Notes under the pieces: model-generated
What the model saw: the letters and a program-made list of their open reading frames with translations, nothing else
What the model was told of the DNA's origin: nothing
Database searches by the model: none
Translations under genes and position numbers: made by a program
Source: Bowmanella yangjiangensis
GTDB taxonomy: Bacteria; Pseudomonadota; Gammaproteobacteria; Enterobacterales; Alteromonadaceae
NCBI RefSeq assembly: GCF_017255015.1
Contig: NZ_JAFKCS010000024.1
Location: forward strand, 2,204 to 53,460
DNA: 51,257 nt
Reading direction: 5' to 3'
Part shown: positions 39,763 to 51,257 of the stretch, in pieces
Layout: each line of letters begins with the position of its first letter
Numbering within the stretch: the stretch's first letter is position 1

Positions 39763-41142
39763 TTAGCCAAAGAAGAAGGCGCTGGGTTGGAAGAGTTTTT
39801 CCACGTAGCTGATAAATTTCTTGTCGACTAAAAATAATACGACGTGATCATCTGCCTCGATAACAGTATCACCATGGGCAATAATCACTTCGTCTTTACG
39901 CACGATAGCACCAATGGTGGTGCCTGGAGGGAGCTTAATGTCATTTATGGCTTTGCCCACCACTTTGGATGTATTGGCATCACCATGGGCTATGGCCTCG
40001 ATGGCTTCCGCAGCACCACGTCTGAGTGAATACACATTTACAACGTCGCCGCGTCTGACGTGAGTCAGCAGGGCCGAAATAGTCGCTTGCTGTGGTGAAA
40101 TGGCGATGTCTATCTCTCCACCTTGTACGAGATCCACATAAGCGCTGCGCTGAATTAATACCATGGCCTTTTGGGCGCCCATGCGCTTGGCCAGCATTGC
40201 TGACATGATGTTGGCTTCGTCGTCATTGGTAACAGCAATAAATACATCTATCTGCTCAACCTGTTCTTCCAGCAACAACTCCTGATCAGAGGCATCGCCG
40301 CAAAACACTATGGTCTTTTTCAGGTTGGAAGAAAGGTATTTGGCTCTGTCCTGATTGAACTCGATCAGTTTAACCTGATGTTTTTCTTCCAACTGCCTGG
40401 CTAAGCCGGCACCAATCAGGCCACCTCCGGCAATCATGATGCGTTTGTAGCTGGCTTCCAGCTTCTGCAACTCACTCATTACCGCGCGAATATGCTTAGT
40501 AGCAGCGATGAAGAATACTTCATCATCTGCTTCTATGACGGTGGTTCCTAAAGGGCGAATGGGTTTACCGCGACGATAGATAGCCGCTACCCGGGTTTCC
40601 ACATTCGGCATATGCTCTTTTAGAGCAGAAAGTGCATGCCCAACCAGCAGGCCACCATAATAGGCCTTAACTGCGACCAGGCTGACTTTGCCCTCGGCAA
40701 ACTCTACGACCTGCAAGGCTCCTGGGTAATCGATTAAGCGTTTTATCGAGCGGGTCACCAGCTGTTCCGGGGCGATCAAGTGATTCACCGGTACATCTGA
40801 GTGCTTAAATAACTGCTCTTGGTAAACTAAGTACTGCTCTGAACGGATACGCGCGATCTTGGTAGGTGTTTTAAACAGTGTGTGCGCAACCTGGCACGCC
40901 ATCATATTGGTTTCATCGCTATTGGTCACGGCGATGAGCATATCGGCATCTTCTGCACCGGCTTTCTTCAGGACGTCAGGATGGGAGCCAAACCCGGATA
41001 CAACCTGCAAATCCAGTCGATCTTGCAGATTACGTAAAATGTCATAATCCGAGTCAATGACGGTGATTTCGTTTTTTTCACCCACCAGGTTCTCGGCAAG
41101 GGTTCCCCCTACCTGACCGGCGCCCACAATGATGATCTTCAT
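39763..41142 (-). CDS. trkA: Trk potassium system regulator TrkA
   Basis: Cytosolic NAD(H)-binding gating subunit for TrkH. The 459 residues (E. coli 458) have two RCK repeats, with nucleotide-binding loops [13 protein letters not shown] near residue 7 and [14 protein letters not shown] near 240. Each is followed by a ligand-binding RCK_C half. It is downstream of rsmB, as in the E. coli def-fmt-rsmB-trkA group, with a 59-base gap. Confidence 0.97.
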   Translation of the reverse strand: MKIIIVGAGQVGGTLAENLVGEKNEITVIDSDYDILRNLQDRLDLQVVSGFGSHPDVLKKAGAEDADMLIAVTNSDETNMMACQVAHTLFKTPTKIARIRSEQYLVYQEQLFKHSDVPVNHLIAPEQLVTRSIKRLIDYPGALQVVEFAEGKVSLVAVKAYYGGLLVGHALSALKEHMPNVETRVAAIYRRGKPIRPLGTTVIEADDEVFFIAATKHIRAVMSELQKLEASYKRIMIAGGGLIGAGLARQLEEKHQVKLIEFNQDRAKYLSSNLKKTIVFCGDASDQELLLEEQVEQIDVFIAVTNDDEANIMSAMLAKRMGAQKAMVLIQRSAYVDLVQGGEIDIAISPQQATISALLTHVRRGDVVNVYSLRRGAAEAIEAIAHGDANTSKVVGKAINDIKLPPGTTIGAIVRKDEVIIAHGDTVIEADDHVVLFLVDKKFISYVEKLFQPSAFFFG

Positions 41143-41201
41143 AGTTTGCGGTTCTTAATGTTGGTCGACGTACTGGCCAAAATCTGTAAGCCCATATTCT
41201 G

Positions 41202-42494
41202 TTAAGACTTTATCAGTCTCGCATAGTAGAAACCATCCATTTGCCCTTCTCCGGGCAGGATTTGCCAGCCAGGGTTGTCAGTGCTGTCTTGTGCATGTAG
41301 GGGAGAGAGCACGGCATCAGGATGATTGGCTAGAAACTGCTTAACCTGCTCGCGGTTCTCATCGGGCAGTATTGAACAGGTGGCATACAGCAAGGTGCCG
41401 CCAGGTTTTAGCATTGGCCAGACTGCCGCTAATATCCGGCGTTGCAATTCGACCAGGGGAGGGATGTCTGTACCTTTGCGTAGCCATTTGATATCAGGGT
41501 GGCGGCGGATAACCCCGGTAGCTGAGCAGGGAGCATCCAACAAAATACGATCGAATGGCTTGCCATCCCACCAAGAGGATGGATCTGCAGCATCGCCACA
41601 TATCACCTGGGCATGATGACCAAGCCGTTGCAGGTTCTCTTCTACCCGCTGTAAGCGAGTTGCATCGCTATCTAATGCCAGACACTCTATGTCAGCTTGC
41701 AATTCCAGCAGGTGACAGGTTTTTCCGCCGGGGGCTGCACAAGCGTCTAATACTCGGTCTTTGCTTTGCGGGGCTAGTAATGTTGCTGCCTGCTGAGCTG
41801 CACCGTCTTGGGCGGCAAACCAACCTTGTTGGTATCCGGGTAGCTGCGTCAGATCGTAGCCTTTGCTGAGTATCAGGGCGGGTTGCTTGTCATCCGGTAC
41901 CCTATATTGAATGCCCTGTTCATCCAGCGCTTGGCAAAACTCGCTTGGATTAACTCGCGCCTGGTTTACTCTTAGCCAGATGGGGGCCTTGCTGTTCATT
42001 GCCTGACTAAGGTCATCCAACTTATCGGGATAGGCTTGCTGCAATTTCTTGAATAGCCATTTAGGTAATCCGGAACGAATCTGCGCGTCATCTGGTTGCT
42101 TATCCTGCATCTCCTGGCGGATAAAATTGCGCAGACATGCATTCACCAAGCCTTTGAGCCCTGGACATTTGAGTTCCTGGCAGGCCCCCACGGTTTCAGC
42201 AACGGCGGCATGCTGAGATACTCTGCTGAAGGCCAATTGATAGAAACCAAGCAAAATCAGGTGTTCAATAACCTTCTGATTGGATTTAAGCGGTTTATTC
42301 AGTAGTTGTCTTAGCCAATACTGCAGTATTGGCAATTGACGGAGTACGCCATACAACATCTCTTGCAACCAGGCTCGGTCTTGCTCTTTGTGCTTGGCTT
42401 GCAAAGCTGGCATCAATTCTCGAAGCGAATGCCCTTGCTCTAATACCTGAAACAGGGTGCGAGCGATGTCCGCCCTTAGGGTTGAGGCTTTCAA
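41202..42494 (-). CDS. rsmB: 16S rRNA (cytosine967-C5)-methyltransferase
   Basis: Methylates C967 of 16S rRNA. The 430 residues (E. coli 429) have an N-terminal NusB-like domain (about 1-140), the SAM motif [15 protein letters not shown] and both family cysteines, in DAPCSATGV (catalysis/proton handling) and [11 protein letters not shown]. It overlaps fmt by four bases. Confidence 0.97.
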   Translation of the reverse strand: MKASTLRADIARTLFQVLEQGHSLRELMPALQAKHKEQDRAWLQEMLYGVLRQLPILQYWLRQLLNKPLKSNQKVIEHLILLGFYQLAFSRVSQHAAVAETVGACQELKCPGLKGLVNACLRNFIRQEMQDKQPDDAQIRSGLPKWLFKKLQQAYPDKLDDLSQAMNSKAPIWLRVNQARVNPSEFCQALDEQGIQYRVPDDKQPALILSKGYDLTQLPGYQQGWFAAQDGAAQQAATLLAPQSKDRVLDACAAPGGKTCHLLELQADIECLALDSDATRLQRVEENLQRLGHHAQVICGDAADPSSWWDGKPFDRILLDAPCSATGVIRRHPDIKWLRKGTDIPPLVELQRRILAAVWPMLKPGGTLLYATCSILPDENREQVKQFLANHPDAVLSPLHAQDSTDNPGWQILPGEGQMDGFYYARLIKS

Positions 42495-43426
42495 TTCAGT
42501 GTATTTCCGGGTAAAAACAGATCTTTTCTTGCATTTAGGATGTCAGCTACTGGCATGGCCTTTTTGCCTGCCAATTGGATAACCTCTAAGCGTAAGCTTT
42601 GTGCTGCTGTTGCGACCAGTATGCCTTGTTTACTGACCTCGAGAATTTCTCCTGGAACACCTTCTCTTGGTTCTACGCTGGCTTGCCACACCTTAACCGG
42701 TTGACCGTCCAATTCGAAGAAACAAACAGGCCAGGGGTTAAAAGCCCGAATATTGCGTTCCAGTTGTTCAGCATTGGCTTGCCAGTCCAATCGAGCCTCT
42801 TCTTTGGAAAGTTTTTCTGCGTAGTTTGCCAGATTGTTATCCTGAGGTTCAGCTGTGAGGGTCTCTAACTGCGCCAGAGTCTCCACCAAGGCCTTGGGAC
42901 CAAGTTCCGCGAGCTTCTCATATAAGCTTGCACTGGTATCAGAAGGCTCAATTGGCAATGCTGCTTTTTGCAGCATGGCGCCAGTGTCCAGGCCCTTGTC
43001 CATCTGCATAATGGTTACGCCGGTTTGTTGGTCACCAGCCCAAATTGAACGTTGAATTGGTGCGGCACCTCGCCATCTGGGGAGCAAAGAGCCATGCACA
43101 TTCAGGCAACCTAGTCGGGGAGCGTCCAGCACGGCTTGAGGTAAAATAAGTCCGTAAGCGACCACTACCATGACATCCGCGTTTAATTCGGCAAGTTGTT
43201 GTTGTGCTTCGGCACTTTTTAAGGTCTCTGGTTGGAATACCGGGATCTCATGTTGCAGGGCTAATTGCTTAACGGCACTCGGCTGCAGCTTTTTACCCCG
43301 ACCCGCTGGTTGATCTGTCTTGGTATAGACGGCGATAACCTGGTGAGAAGAATTCAATAAGGCTTGCAGATGCCGGGCAGCAAAGTCAGGCGTACCGGCA
43401 AATATTATTTTCAATGACGTGCTCAA
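42491..43426 (-). CDS. fmt: Methionyl-tRNA formyltransferase
   Basis: Formylates initiator Met-tRNA. The 311 residues (E. coli 315) contain [17 protein letters not shown], with the catalytic Asn and His, and a C-terminal tRNA-binding domain. It lies seven bases after def and overlaps rsmB. Confidence 0.98.
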   Translation of the reverse strand: MSTSLKIIFAGTPDFAARHLQALLNSSHQVIAVYTKTDQPAGRGKKLQPSAVKQLALQHEIPVFQPETLKSAEAQQQLAELNADVMVVVAYGLILPQAVLDAPRLGCLNVHGSLLPRWRGAAPIQRSIWAGDQQTGVTIMQMDKGLDTGAMLQKAALPIEPSDTSASLYEKLAELGPKALVETLAQLETLTAEPQDNNLANYAEKLSKEEARLDWQANAEQLERNIRAFNPWPVCFFELDGQPVKVWQASVEPREGVPGEILEVSKQGILVATAAQSLRLEVIQLAGKKAMPVADILNARKDLFLPGNTLN

Positions 43427-43433
43427 CGGAACC

Positions 43434-43943
43434 TCAGGCTTTTTCTAACAGGCGGGCTTCTTTTTCCAGCTTCTTGCGAATTCGTTGGCGTTTCAGGGGC
43501 GATAGGTAGTCAACGAAGAGCACGCCACGAAGATGATCGAGTTCATGTTGGATACAAATAGCCAGCAATCCTTCCGCTTCAAGGGTGAACTCTTTACCTT
43601 CTCTATCCAATGCCGTCACTTTGATACGTTCGGCACGGTCGACTTTCGCGTAGTTATTAGGTACGGATAAGCAGCCTTCTTCACTAATGGTGGTACCGTG
43701 CTTTTCGGTAATTTCCGGATTGATGAATACCAATGGCTGGTCTTGATCTTCTGAAACGTCCATAACGACCAAACGCATATGAACATTCACCTGAGTGGCG
43801 GCTAAACCAATGCCATTCTCGGCTTTCATTGTTTCAAACATGTCGTCAACGAGTTTACGGATCTCGTCATTTACTTCCGCAACGGGTTTAGCGACAGTGC
43901 GCAAACGTTCATCAGGGAAACGTAGAACTTCTAATTTGGCCAT
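43434..43943 (-). CDS. def: Peptide deformylase
   Basis: Removes the N-formyl group from new proteins. The 169 residues (E. coli 169) have all three motifs: [16 protein letters not shown] and QHELDH, which supply the metal ligands Cys, His, His and the catalytic Glu. It heads the leftward def-fmt-rsmB-trkA run; the 207-base interval to the divergent LysM gene should hold both promoters. Confidence 0.98.
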   Translation of the reverse strand: MAKLEVLRFPDERLRTVAKPVAEVNDEIRKLVDDMFETMKAENGIGLAATQVNVHMRLVVMDVSEDQDQPLVFINPEITEKHGTTISEEGCLSVPNNYAKVDRAERIKVTALDREGKEFTLEAEGLLAICIQHELDHLRGVLFVDYLSPLKRQRIRKKLEKEARLLEKA

Positions 43944-44150
43944 TGATATCTTCAGCTACACTAGTTAATGGATCCAAGCATATGGATTCTTATACGAATT
44001 GCCATAAATGGCTATTTAATACTTGGCTTTAACGGTTATTCTAGCCCAATCGCTGGTAAAAAATAATAGCCGCTCCGTTTTGATTAGGTATGAATCAACG
44101 TCCGTAAGCATGTCGCAGTGGGGCGTGATGGTCGGCTCATTGGGGGAGTT

Positions 44151-45224
44151 ATGCGACTTAAGTTGTCTAGATGGTTTGTATGGCTGTGCTTGTTTCCTGC
44201 CTGGTGCATGGCAATTACGGTTAAGCCAGATGCACCCGAAATATATGTGGTGAAGAAAGGGGATACCTTGTGGGATATCTCTTCGCTGTATTTGGACCAG
44301 CCCTGGCAGTGGCCTGAGCTTTGGCGTCACAACAGCCAAATTAAGAATCCTCACCTGATTTACCCTGGTGATGAACTAAGGCTGGAATGGGGGGCTGATG
44401 GCCAGCCAACGCTGGTAATGAATCGCACTGAGGAACCCAAAACAACCATTAAGCTATCACCAAGTGGTAAGCGCATTGATAAGTCTGCCACCGCCATCCC
44501 GGTGTTGCCTTGGACTGTGGTGCAACCATTTATTGAAAACGGCTTAGTCATGTCAGAAGAAGAATACCAGGCCCTGCCCAAGTTGCTTGGTGATTATGAC
44601 GGAAGCATTCGCTATGCCAGTGGTGACATGGTGGTCGGTGAGTTCGGTGATACCGGGCAAGATATGTTGTTGTTACGTCAACAAGGTACGATTCGTGACA
44701 TGCATGACAACGTAATTGGCGTGCAGGTTCGTCACGTAGCTGATGCCAGTTTACTGCCGACCGAGCAGGAACGTCTGATGCTGGTAAACTTGCATGACGC
44801 TAATTTTGAGGCGGTTCAGGGCGACCGCATTGGTGCCCGTTCGCTATTACAGCAAGGGCAAGATCTCGAATTGCAGGCGGTTGGAGATGTGCGTGGTCAC
44901 ATTATAGGTAACCTTCGCGAACACAATATGATGGGTAAACTTGATATTGTCGTTCTGGATCTAGGTGAGCAGGATGGCATACTGGCTGGCTCAGTGATGG
45001 GGATATATCTTCCCGGCCCGAAATTGGATACCAGCGATACGCCGGATTACGCAGAAAGTGACACTTGGCTGTTTGGTCTGGCTGAAAATGAGAATGTTGT
45101 TACCGCTCCTCCTTTGAAAGTAGGGGAGCTGGTTGTGTTCAGGGTGTTTGAAAATACAAGCTACGGGTTGATTGTCAAAGCCTCTAACATCATCAAAAGA
45201 GGCGCCTTGGTCGCTCATCCGTAG
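44151..45224 (+). CDS. Secreted LysM-domain protein
   Basis: From ATG 44151 (GGGGGAG just upstream) the 357-residue product has a signal peptide (about 1-19, WLCLFPAWCMA) and an N-terminal LysM domain (about 30-85: YVVKKGDTLWDISSLYLDQP, then NPHLIYPGDELRL). The remaining 270 residues resemble the uncharacterised LysM proteins found upstream of dprA in many marine gammaproteobacteria. A frame back to 44118 has no Shine-Dalgarno sequence. It probably binds peptidoglycan in the periplasm. Confidence 0.88.
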   Translation: MRLKLSRWFVWLCLFPAWCMAITVKPDAPEIYVVKKGDTLWDISSLYLDQPWQWPELWRHNSQIKNPHLIYPGDELRLEWGADGQPTLVMNRTEEPKTTIKLSPSGKRIDKSATAIPVLPWTVVQPFIENGLVMSEEEYQALPKLLGDYDGSIRYASGDMVVGEFGDTGQDMLLLRQQGTIRDMHDNVIGVQVRHVADASLLPTEQERLMLVNLHDANFEAVQGDRIGARSLLQQGQDLELQAVGDVRGHIIGNLREHNMMGKLDIVVLDLGEQDGILAGSVMGIYLPGPKLDTSDTPDYAESDTWLFGLAENENVVTAPPLKVGELVVFRVFENTSYGLIVKASNIIKRGALVAHP

Positions 45225-45250
45225 GTCATCATGACTGTGCAAGGATTAGC

Positions 45251-46363
45251 ATGTCTACTGAAGCGGAGTTGTATGCATGGCTCGTATTGGACCAGGTCCC
45301 TGGGCTTGGTTCTGATGAACTGGAACAGCTAACTCAATTAACGTCAAACAACGCATCCGCATTGTTTGATCTTGAAGACCAACAGTTGCGGCAGCTTGGC
45401 TGGAAAGCAAAGCAAGTTGCCGCGTTCAGAAATCCAGACAAAGCCTGGATTGACGATGCGTTGCACTGGCTGCAAAGTTCGCCGGAACATGCCATCCTAA
45501 CTTACCGAAGCGATACGTACCCTAAGCTTCTTCAACAACTGTTTCGCCCTCCCGTAGTCCTTTACTGTAAAGGCAATGTTTCACTGCTTGATGAACCGCA
45601 ACTGGCAATAGTGGGCAGTCGTAATCCAACACCAACGGGTCATCAGTTTGCATTTGATATTGCTGCCCAACTGGTAGCTGCGGGGCTGGTGGTTACCAGC
45701 GGATTAGCTTTGGGTATTGATGGCTGGGCACACAAAGGCGCACTTGAAGCTAAAGGTAAAACTATTGCCGTCTTGGGCTCTGGGCTGGCTAAGCCTTATC
45801 CGCGCAGAAATGTCGGCCTGTCAGAGCAAATATGCAATGGCGGTGGGTGCCTGATATCAGAGTTTGCGCCGCAATTGGGGGCGAGGGCCGAACATTTTCC
45901 GAGGCGCAATCGTATAATTAGCGGCTTAAGTTTGGGAACCCTGGTGGTCGAGGCCGCTATTCGCAGTGGTTCGTTGATTACTGCCAGATGTGCATTGGAG
46001 CAAGGTCGGGATGTATTTGCTGTTCCGGGCAGCATCTTTAATCCTCTTGCTCAGGGTTGTCATTATTTAATCAAACAGGGGGCCAAGCTGGTGGAAGGTG
46101 TTGAAGACATTCTCGAAGAATATCAAAATCTTGCTTTAGGACGGCAAAATTATGCCTGTTCTCAACAGGAAAAAAGTGATGAGAATGGCTTGGCAAAGGA
46201 TATATTGTTGGGTAGTGTAGAATTTGAAGTCACATCTATAGATGTGATTGCACAGCGCAGCGGCTTGCCGGTGACACAAGTGCTTGCACAATTACTAGAA
46301 TATGAGCTGCGTGGCCTGGTAGCTGCCGTCCCCGGTGGTTACGTCAAGTTGAGGGGAAAATAG
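45251..46363 (+). CDS. dprA: DNA processing protein DprA (Smf)
   Basis: Protects incoming single-stranded DNA and loads RecA during transformation. The 370 residues contain an N-terminal helix-hairpin-like region, the Rossmann core with [10 protein letters not shown] and [30 protein letters not shown]-like [13 protein letters not shown], and a C-terminal winged helix (about 310-370). It heads the dprA-smg-yrdD-tsaC block. Confidence 0.97.
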   Translation: MSTEAELYAWLVLDQVPGLGSDELEQLTQLTSNNASALFDLEDQQLRQLGWKAKQVAAFRNPDKAWIDDALHWLQSSPEHAILTYRSDTYPKLLQQLFRPPVVLYCKGNVSLLDEPQLAIVGSRNPTPTGHQFAFDIAAQLVAAGLVVTSGLALGIDGWAHKGALEAKGKTIAVLGSGLAKPYPRRNVGLSEQICNGGGCLISEFAPQLGARAEHFPRRNRIISGLSLGTLVVEAAIRSGSLITARCALEQGRDVFAVPGSIFNPLAQGCHYLIKQGAKLVEGVEDILEEYQNLALGRQNYACSQQEKSDENGLAKDILLGSVEFEVTSIDVIAQRSGLPVTQVLAQLLEYELRGLVAAVPGGYVKLRGK

Positions 46364-46364
46364 T

Positions 46365-46841
46365 ATGTTTGACATCCTCATGTATCTGTTCGAAAACTTC
46401 ATCCATAGTGAAACCGAGATTCGCGTCGACCAAGACGAGTTGACCGATGAACTGGTGCGTGCCGGTTTTCATCATGATGAGATCTACAAAGCCTTGTCCT
46501 GGTTGGAGAAGCTGGCAGCTTTGCAAGAGTCCGATACCAATCCCTATCTGGCTCATATGTCTGCAATGCCTGTCACTCGTATCTTCACACAGGAAGAGGA
46601 GATGCGACTGGACGTTGAATGTCGAGGCTTTTTGATGTTCTTAGAGCAAATCAAAGTGCTTGATGCCAGTACCCGTGAAATGGTGATTGACCGGGTGATG
46701 GAGATCGATGCAGCAGAGTTTTGCCTGGAAGATCTCAAATGGGTAGTGTTGATGGTACTGTTTAATGTACCCGGCAAGGAAAACGCCTACGCGCAAATGG
46801 AAGACCTACTGTTCGAGGAGCCTGAAGGGCCTCTGCACTAG
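46365..46841 (+). CDS. smg: Smg family protein (DUF494)
   Basis: The 158 residues (E. coli 157) begin [20 protein letters not shown], the family signature. Function is unknown. It starts one base after the dprA stop and is conserved next to it in gammaproteobacteria. Confidence 0.95.
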   Translation: MFDILMYLFENFIHSETEIRVDQDELTDELVRAGFHHDEIYKALSWLEKLAALQESDTNPYLAHMSAMPVTRIFTQEEEMRLDVECRGFLMFLEQIKVLDASTREMVIDRVMEIDAAEFCLEDLKWVVLMVLFNVPGKENAYAQMEDLLFEEPEGPLH

Positions 46842-46903
46842 CGTTATTGCCTACCTACAACGCTTAGATATTAAGCGAGCTCTGATTATGACATAATCCG
46901 TTT

Positions 46904-47455
46904 ATGTCAAAGATAGATCACTCCCTATTTAACGCCGACGAACATGCTCTGGAGCATGCCTATGGCAATTGCCCTTTGTGTGATGCCAAGTTGCAAATTC
47001 GTTCGGGTAAAAGTGGACCTTTCCTCGGTTGCAGTCGTTATCCACACTGCCATTTCAGTAAACCGCTGCATGAATACCAAAGCCACGAAGTAAAAGTGAT
47101 TGAAGGGGCGCAGTGCCCTGAATGTCAATCTCCTCTGGCGGTGAAGAAAGGCCGATTTGGTTTGTTCATCGGTTGCACCAACTTTCCACAATGCCACCAT
47201 ATTGAAAAACTCGAGCAAAAGCAGGAAAGCCTGGTTAGCTGCCCACAATGTAAAACCGGGAAACTGCATAGACGTACAAATAAGTATGGAAAGAGTTTTT
47301 TTGCCTGTGATGGCTATCCAGATTGTCGCTATCTGCTGAATTTTCCGCCTGTGGCGAAAAGCTGCTCTGCTTGTGGTTGGCCTATTATGATGCGCAAAGG
47401 GCATACCTTGGTTTGCCCACAGAAGGCTTGTCAGCATAAGGAAACGGATGACTAA
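46904..47455 (+). CDS. yrdD: Topoisomerase-like zinc-finger protein YrdD
   Basis: The 183 residues hold three topoisomerase I C-terminal type C4 fingers (CPLC...GCSRYPHC, CPEC...GCTNFPQC, CPQC...ACDGYPDC) and a shorter fourth (CSAC...CPQKAC). E. coli YrdD has 180 residues and the same plan. It has no topoisomerase catalytic domain; DNA or RNA binding is likely. It occupies its usual place between smg and tsaC. Confidence 0.93.
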   Translation: MSKIDHSLFNADEHALEHAYGNCPLCDAKLQIRSGKSGPFLGCSRYPHCHFSKPLHEYQSHEVKVIEGAQCPECQSPLAVKKGRFGLFIGCTNFPQCHHIEKLEQKQESLVSCPQCKTGKLHRRTNKYGKSFFACDGYPDCRYLLNFPPVAKSCSACGWPIMMRKGHTLVCPQKACQHKETDD

Positions 47456-47512
47456 CTGGCATTGCACTTCGGCAAGCTTATATTAATATGCCGGCAAACT
47501 GGTAAACCTAGT

Positions 47513-48079
47513 ATGGGAAGTCCTGTCTTGAACTTTGATGCAGAATTAAAATCGGCCTTTGATGATGGGGAAATTTTTGCTTATCCAACCGAAGCGGTTT
47601 TCGGTTTGGGTTGCGACCCGGATAACGAACAAGCAGTGATGAAAATCCTGGAGTTAAAACAAAGGCCTGTCGAAAAAGGCGTGATTTTAATTGCCAGTAA
47701 CTATTCGCAATTATTCCCTTATGTCAAGGACGAAGCGATTCCAATGGACCGTCGCACAGAGATCGTATCCAGCTGGCCAGGACCGCACACTTGGTTGCTA
47801 CCTAAATCCGATAAAGCACCAGATTGGATCACCGGCGGTTCTCCGTTGATTGCGGTGCGGGTTACTGCTCACCCTGTGGTACGAGCCTTGTGTGATTTCC
47901 TCGGCAAGCCACTTGTGTCAACCAGCGCTAATTTGGCAGGTCATGAGCCAGCCAGAACGGCGGCAGAGGTGGAACAGGAGTTTGGTGAAAAAGTCAGAAT
48001 CATTCATGCGCAGGTTGGACAACAAGCCCAGCCTACCCAGATCCGCCACGGTCTGACTGGTCAAGTTATCAGAGCCTAG
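47513..48079 (+). CDS. tsaC: Threonylcarbamoyl-AMP synthase TsaC
   Basis: Makes threonylcarbamoyl-AMP for the t6A37 tRNA modification. From ATG 47513 it has 188 residues (E. coli 190) with FAYPTEAVFGLGCDPDNEQA and KRPVEKG-like KQRPVEKGVI, plus STSANLAGHEPA. The frame is open from a TTG at 47462, but the added 17 residues are not typical. Neither start has a strong ribosome-binding site. Confidence 0.95.
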   Translation: MGSPVLNFDAELKSAFDDGEIFAYPTEAVFGLGCDPDNEQAVMKILELKQRPVEKGVILIASNYSQLFPYVKDEAIPMDRRTEIVSSWPGPHTWLLPKSDKAPDWITGGSPLIAVRVTAHPVVRALCDFLGKPLVSTSANLAGHEPARTAAEVEQEFGEKVRIIHAQVGQQAQPTQIRHGLTGQVIRA

Positions 48080-49441
<1,362 letters not shown>

Positions 49442-49443
<2 letters not shown>

Positions 49444-50263
49444 GGATCAATACGCTGTCTTCGGTAATCCCATTGCGCATAGCAAGTCACCTTTTATTCA
49501 TAAGATGTTTGCCGAGCAAACCGGACAATCATTGGAGTATTCGGCGATCTTATCACCCCTTGATGGTTTTGCGGATACCATCCAGGCCTTCATTACGTCT
49601 GGAGGTAAGGGGGCAAATGTGACGGTTCCTTTTAAAGAGCAGGCTTATAAGCTGGCTGACCAACTGTCGGAAGCGGCTGAACAGGCCGGGGCGGTGAATA
49701 CCCTTACTTATAAAGAAGGGAAATTATTTGGTGACAATACAGACGGCATCGGATTGGTCAAAGACCTGCTATTTCATGGTGTGGTACTGCAAGGTAAAAA
49801 GATCCTGATCATTGGTGCAGGTGGCGCAACCCGAGGCGTGGTGTTACCTATCCTGGAACAAACCCCGGCCTCGTTGCATATTGCTAACCGTACTGCAGAG
49901 AAAGCATTAAACCTGGCTAAACACTTCGCTTCGTTTGCCAGGGTTACCGGCAGTGGCCTGAATGATATTCCCGATACTTCCTTTGATCTTATTATCAATG
50001 CCTCATCATCAAGCTTATCCGGTGATGCCCCCAACATAGATGCTGCCTATATGGTTAATAAGCCGGTGTGCTACGACATGGTATACGGTAAAGAAGACAC
50101 GGCGTTTAATCTTTGGTGCCAACAGCAAGGAGCAAGCATGACCCTGGATGGTCTGGGTATGCTGGTCGAGCAGGCGGCGCAAAGTTTCTATTTATGGCGG
50201 GGAGTAATGCCCGACACCCAGCCGGTTCGTCAGGCATTAAGGAATATGCTGGCTCAGTCCTGA
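49442..50263 (+). CDS. aroE: Shikimate dehydrogenase (NADP+)
   Basis: Reduces 3-dehydroshikimate in aromatic amino-acid synthesis. From ATG 49442 the 273 residues (E. coli 272) begin [29 protein letters not shown] carries the catalytic lysine and GAGGATRG the NADP loop. The longer frame to 49376 is antisense to the haemoglobin gene. The two divergent start codons share the palindrome CATG, so the promoters must lie within each other's coding regions, unless aroE is read from hemF. Confidence 0.97.
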
Positions 50264-50787
50264 GCCAGATAATCTTCTTTTAATTCTACATAGTTAATGG
50301 CGGACTGTTTAAGAAACGCCAGTTCACTGTCGGTAAGTCTGCGGGCCTGTTTCACTGGGCTGCCGACATACAGGTAACCTGATTCCAGGGTTTTACCAGG
50401 TGGCACTAAGCTTCCCGCGCCAATAAATATGTCATCTCCGACTATGGCGCCGTCCATAATAATTGCACCCATTCCAACTAAAATACGGTTTCCCAGTGTG
50501 CAGCCATGTAACATGCACTTATGACCGACAGTGACATCATCGCCTATTATTAGCGGATAACCGGCCGGATGCTGCGTCGACTTCCTCGTTACGTGTAGTA
50601 CGGTACCATCCTGAACATTAGTGCGAGCACCAATACGGATATGATTAACATCACCTCGGGCCGCAACTAATGGCCAAATACTGCTGTCATCGCCTAATTC
50701 AATGTCACCTTTTAATACAGCACTGTCATCAACGTAGCAATTTTGCCCAAGTTTGGGATATGCCTTCTTATAAAATCCTAAGCTCAT
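50254..50787 (-). CDS. yrdA: Gamma-carbonic anhydrase-like protein YrdA
   Basis: Left-handed beta-helix protein built from hexapeptide repeats (for example [51 protein letters not shown]). The histidines in VLHV and GHKCMLHGC match the metal-ligand positions of gamma-carbonic anhydrases. The 177 residues resemble E. coli YrdA (184). It is convergent with aroE and overlaps it by ten bases. E. coli has yrdB between aroE and yrdA; it is absent here. Confidence 0.94.
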   Translation of the reverse strand: MSLGFYKKAYPKLGQNCYVDDSAVLKGDIELGDDSSIWPLVAARGDVNHIRIGARTNVQDGTVLHVTRKSTQHPAGYPLIIGDDVTVGHKCMLHGCTLGNRILVGMGAIIMDGAIVGDDIFIGAGSLVPPGKTLESGYLYVGSPVKQARRLTDSELAFLKQSAINYVELKEDYLAQD

Positions 50788-50893
50788 TTCACTCTTTTCC
50801 GCTGTTTGAACAGGAGTATAGTAGCAAAAATGGACGTTTAATGCCTTAAATGCTCAATAACTCATCAAACGATAAATTTTCTGCAAAAACCAG

Positions 50894-50921
50894 TTGACGG
50901 CTTCGCTGAAATCTCTAGAAT
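50894..50921 (+). promoter_or_regulatory. rRNA operon promoter P1
   Basis: TTGACG, 16 bases, TAGAAT, then GCGCACC. GC-rich discriminator and 16-base spacer are typical of growth-rate-controlled rRNA promoters. The 106 bases before it (from 50788) are AT-rich and may act as an UP element or Fis region. Confidence 0.85.
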
Positions 50922-51007
50922 GCGCACCACTTCGACGGGGTAGCCCGGCAGGCCAGGAAGGCAGAAGGATTCAGGGAACGGCAAGCAACGAAAGAATAAA
51001 AAGTTGC

Positions 51008-51035
51008 TTGACACAGAAAACGGATAGCGTAGAAT
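51008..51035 (+). promoter_or_regulatory. rRNA operon promoter P2
   Basis: TTGACA, 16 bases, TAGAAT, then GCGCGTCCC, 114 bases after P1. The -10 and first four discriminator bases (TAGAATGCGC) are identical in P1 and P2. Confidence 0.9.
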
Positions 51036-51087
51036 GCGCGTCCCGCTTGAGAGAGGGAAGCCTCACTTAAGCCGCCTGATAAGGCAC

Positions 51088-51099
51088 TGTTCTTTAACA
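51088..51099 (+). promoter_or_regulatory. rRNA leader boxA antitermination site
   Basis: TGTTCTTTAACA, one base from the E. coli boxA TGCTCTTTAACA, bound by NusB/NusE to prevent Rho termination. A perfect 16-base palindrome CACTCGTTAACGAGTG follows at 51126-51141 and probably forms a leader hairpin. Confidence 0.85.
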
Positions 51100-51170
51100 A
51101 TTAGCAACGAGACAATCTGTGTGGGCACTCGTTAACGAGTGTCGGCTCAAGAAATTCATGATTTACATTT

Positions 51171-51257
51171 AATTGAAGAGTTTGATCATGGCTCAGATTG
51201 AACGCTGGCGGCAGGCCTAACACATGCAAGTCGAGCGGTAGCACAGAGGAGCTTGCT
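51171..51257 (+). rRNA. rrs: 16S ribosomal RNA, 5' fragment
   Basis: The first 87 bases from AATTGAAGAGTTTGATCATG through GATTGAACGCTGGCGGCAGG to the V1 region; the gene continues past the right edge. The sequence is gammaproteobacterial. In E. coli, rrsD also lies beside yrdA. Confidence 0.98.

Noticed and set aside
46925-47467. Minus-strand open frame of 180 codons
   Set aside because: Complete shadow of yrdD, whose repeated zinc-finger cysteines show that the plus strand is coding.

Overview
The window is a chromosomal replication-origin region of a gammaproteobacterium, most likely a marine member of the Alteromonadales (Alteromonadaceae-like). This rests on three things: oriC between mnmG and mioC with a Dam-dense, enteric-type layout; the syntenic blocks engB-spf-polA, glyQS beside gyrB, and def-fmt-rsmB-trkA next to dprA-smg-yrdD-tsaC-aroE; and the 5' end of a 16S rRNA gene. 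The species cannot be fixed from the window alone. I see no insertion sequences, prophage, CRISPR array or transferred island. Nearly all of the window is core genome, and the unusual content lies in gene placement and in the intergenic RNAs and sites.

Region by region. (1) 1-5827, all leftward: mnmG-rsmG-parA-parB-atpI-atpB-atpE, i.e. tRNA modification, rRNA methylation, chromosome partition and the start of the ATP synthase operon. (2) 5828-6369: oriC, with AT-rich 13-mers, 20 GATC sites and DnaA boxes in an order matching E. coli. (3) 6370-8278, leftward into oriC: mioC, a DnaT-like primosomal protein and a DnaC-like helicase-loader ATPase. The loader pair sits between mioC and the origin. 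(4) 8441-10278, rightward: a response regulator with a PP2C phosphatase domain and a STAS-domain antagonist, a partner-switching pair. (5) 10385-14682, leftward: mnmE, yajQ, yidC, yidD, rnpA, rpmH. (6) 15200-21259, rightward: dnaA-dnaN-recF-gyrB, with two parS centromere sites inside recF.

(7) 21307-28504: a lipoprotein, glyS-glyQ, a DUF2489-like protein, yihI, a methyltransferase, a CsrB/CsrC-type regulatory RNA, a diheme cytochrome c4 and engB. (8) 28505-31987: a possible unnamed small RNA, a short Spot 42 RNA, polA, and a cluster of three perfect DnaA boxes upstream of polA. (9) 31988-41142: elbB, a cysteine-rich HTH regulator, an active/inactive M16 peptidase pair, an unknown protein, trkH, an EAL-HDOD protein, tRNA-Leu(CAG) and trkA. 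(10) 41202-43943, leftward: rsmB-fmt-def. (11) 44151-50787: a LysM protein, dprA, smg, yrdD, tsaC, hemF, a truncated haemoglobin, aroE and yrdA. (12) 50788-51257: tandem rRNA promoters, leader and the start of 16S rRNA.

Much of the window concerns starting and segregating the chromosome: oriC, DnaA, DnaN, a DnaC/DnaT loader, RecF, GyrB, Pol I, ParA/ParB and parS. Translation genes (glycyl-tRNA synthetase, formyltransferase, deformylase, rRNA and tRNA modification, rRNA) surround this, as usual near a fast grower's origin. The two regulatory RNAs (CsrC-like and Spot 42) flank the cytochrome c4-engB interval, as csrC and spf flank yihA in E. coli. Start codons were moved from the longest reading frame where family length, Shine-Dalgarno sequence or a promoter decided it; these cases are stated in the entries.
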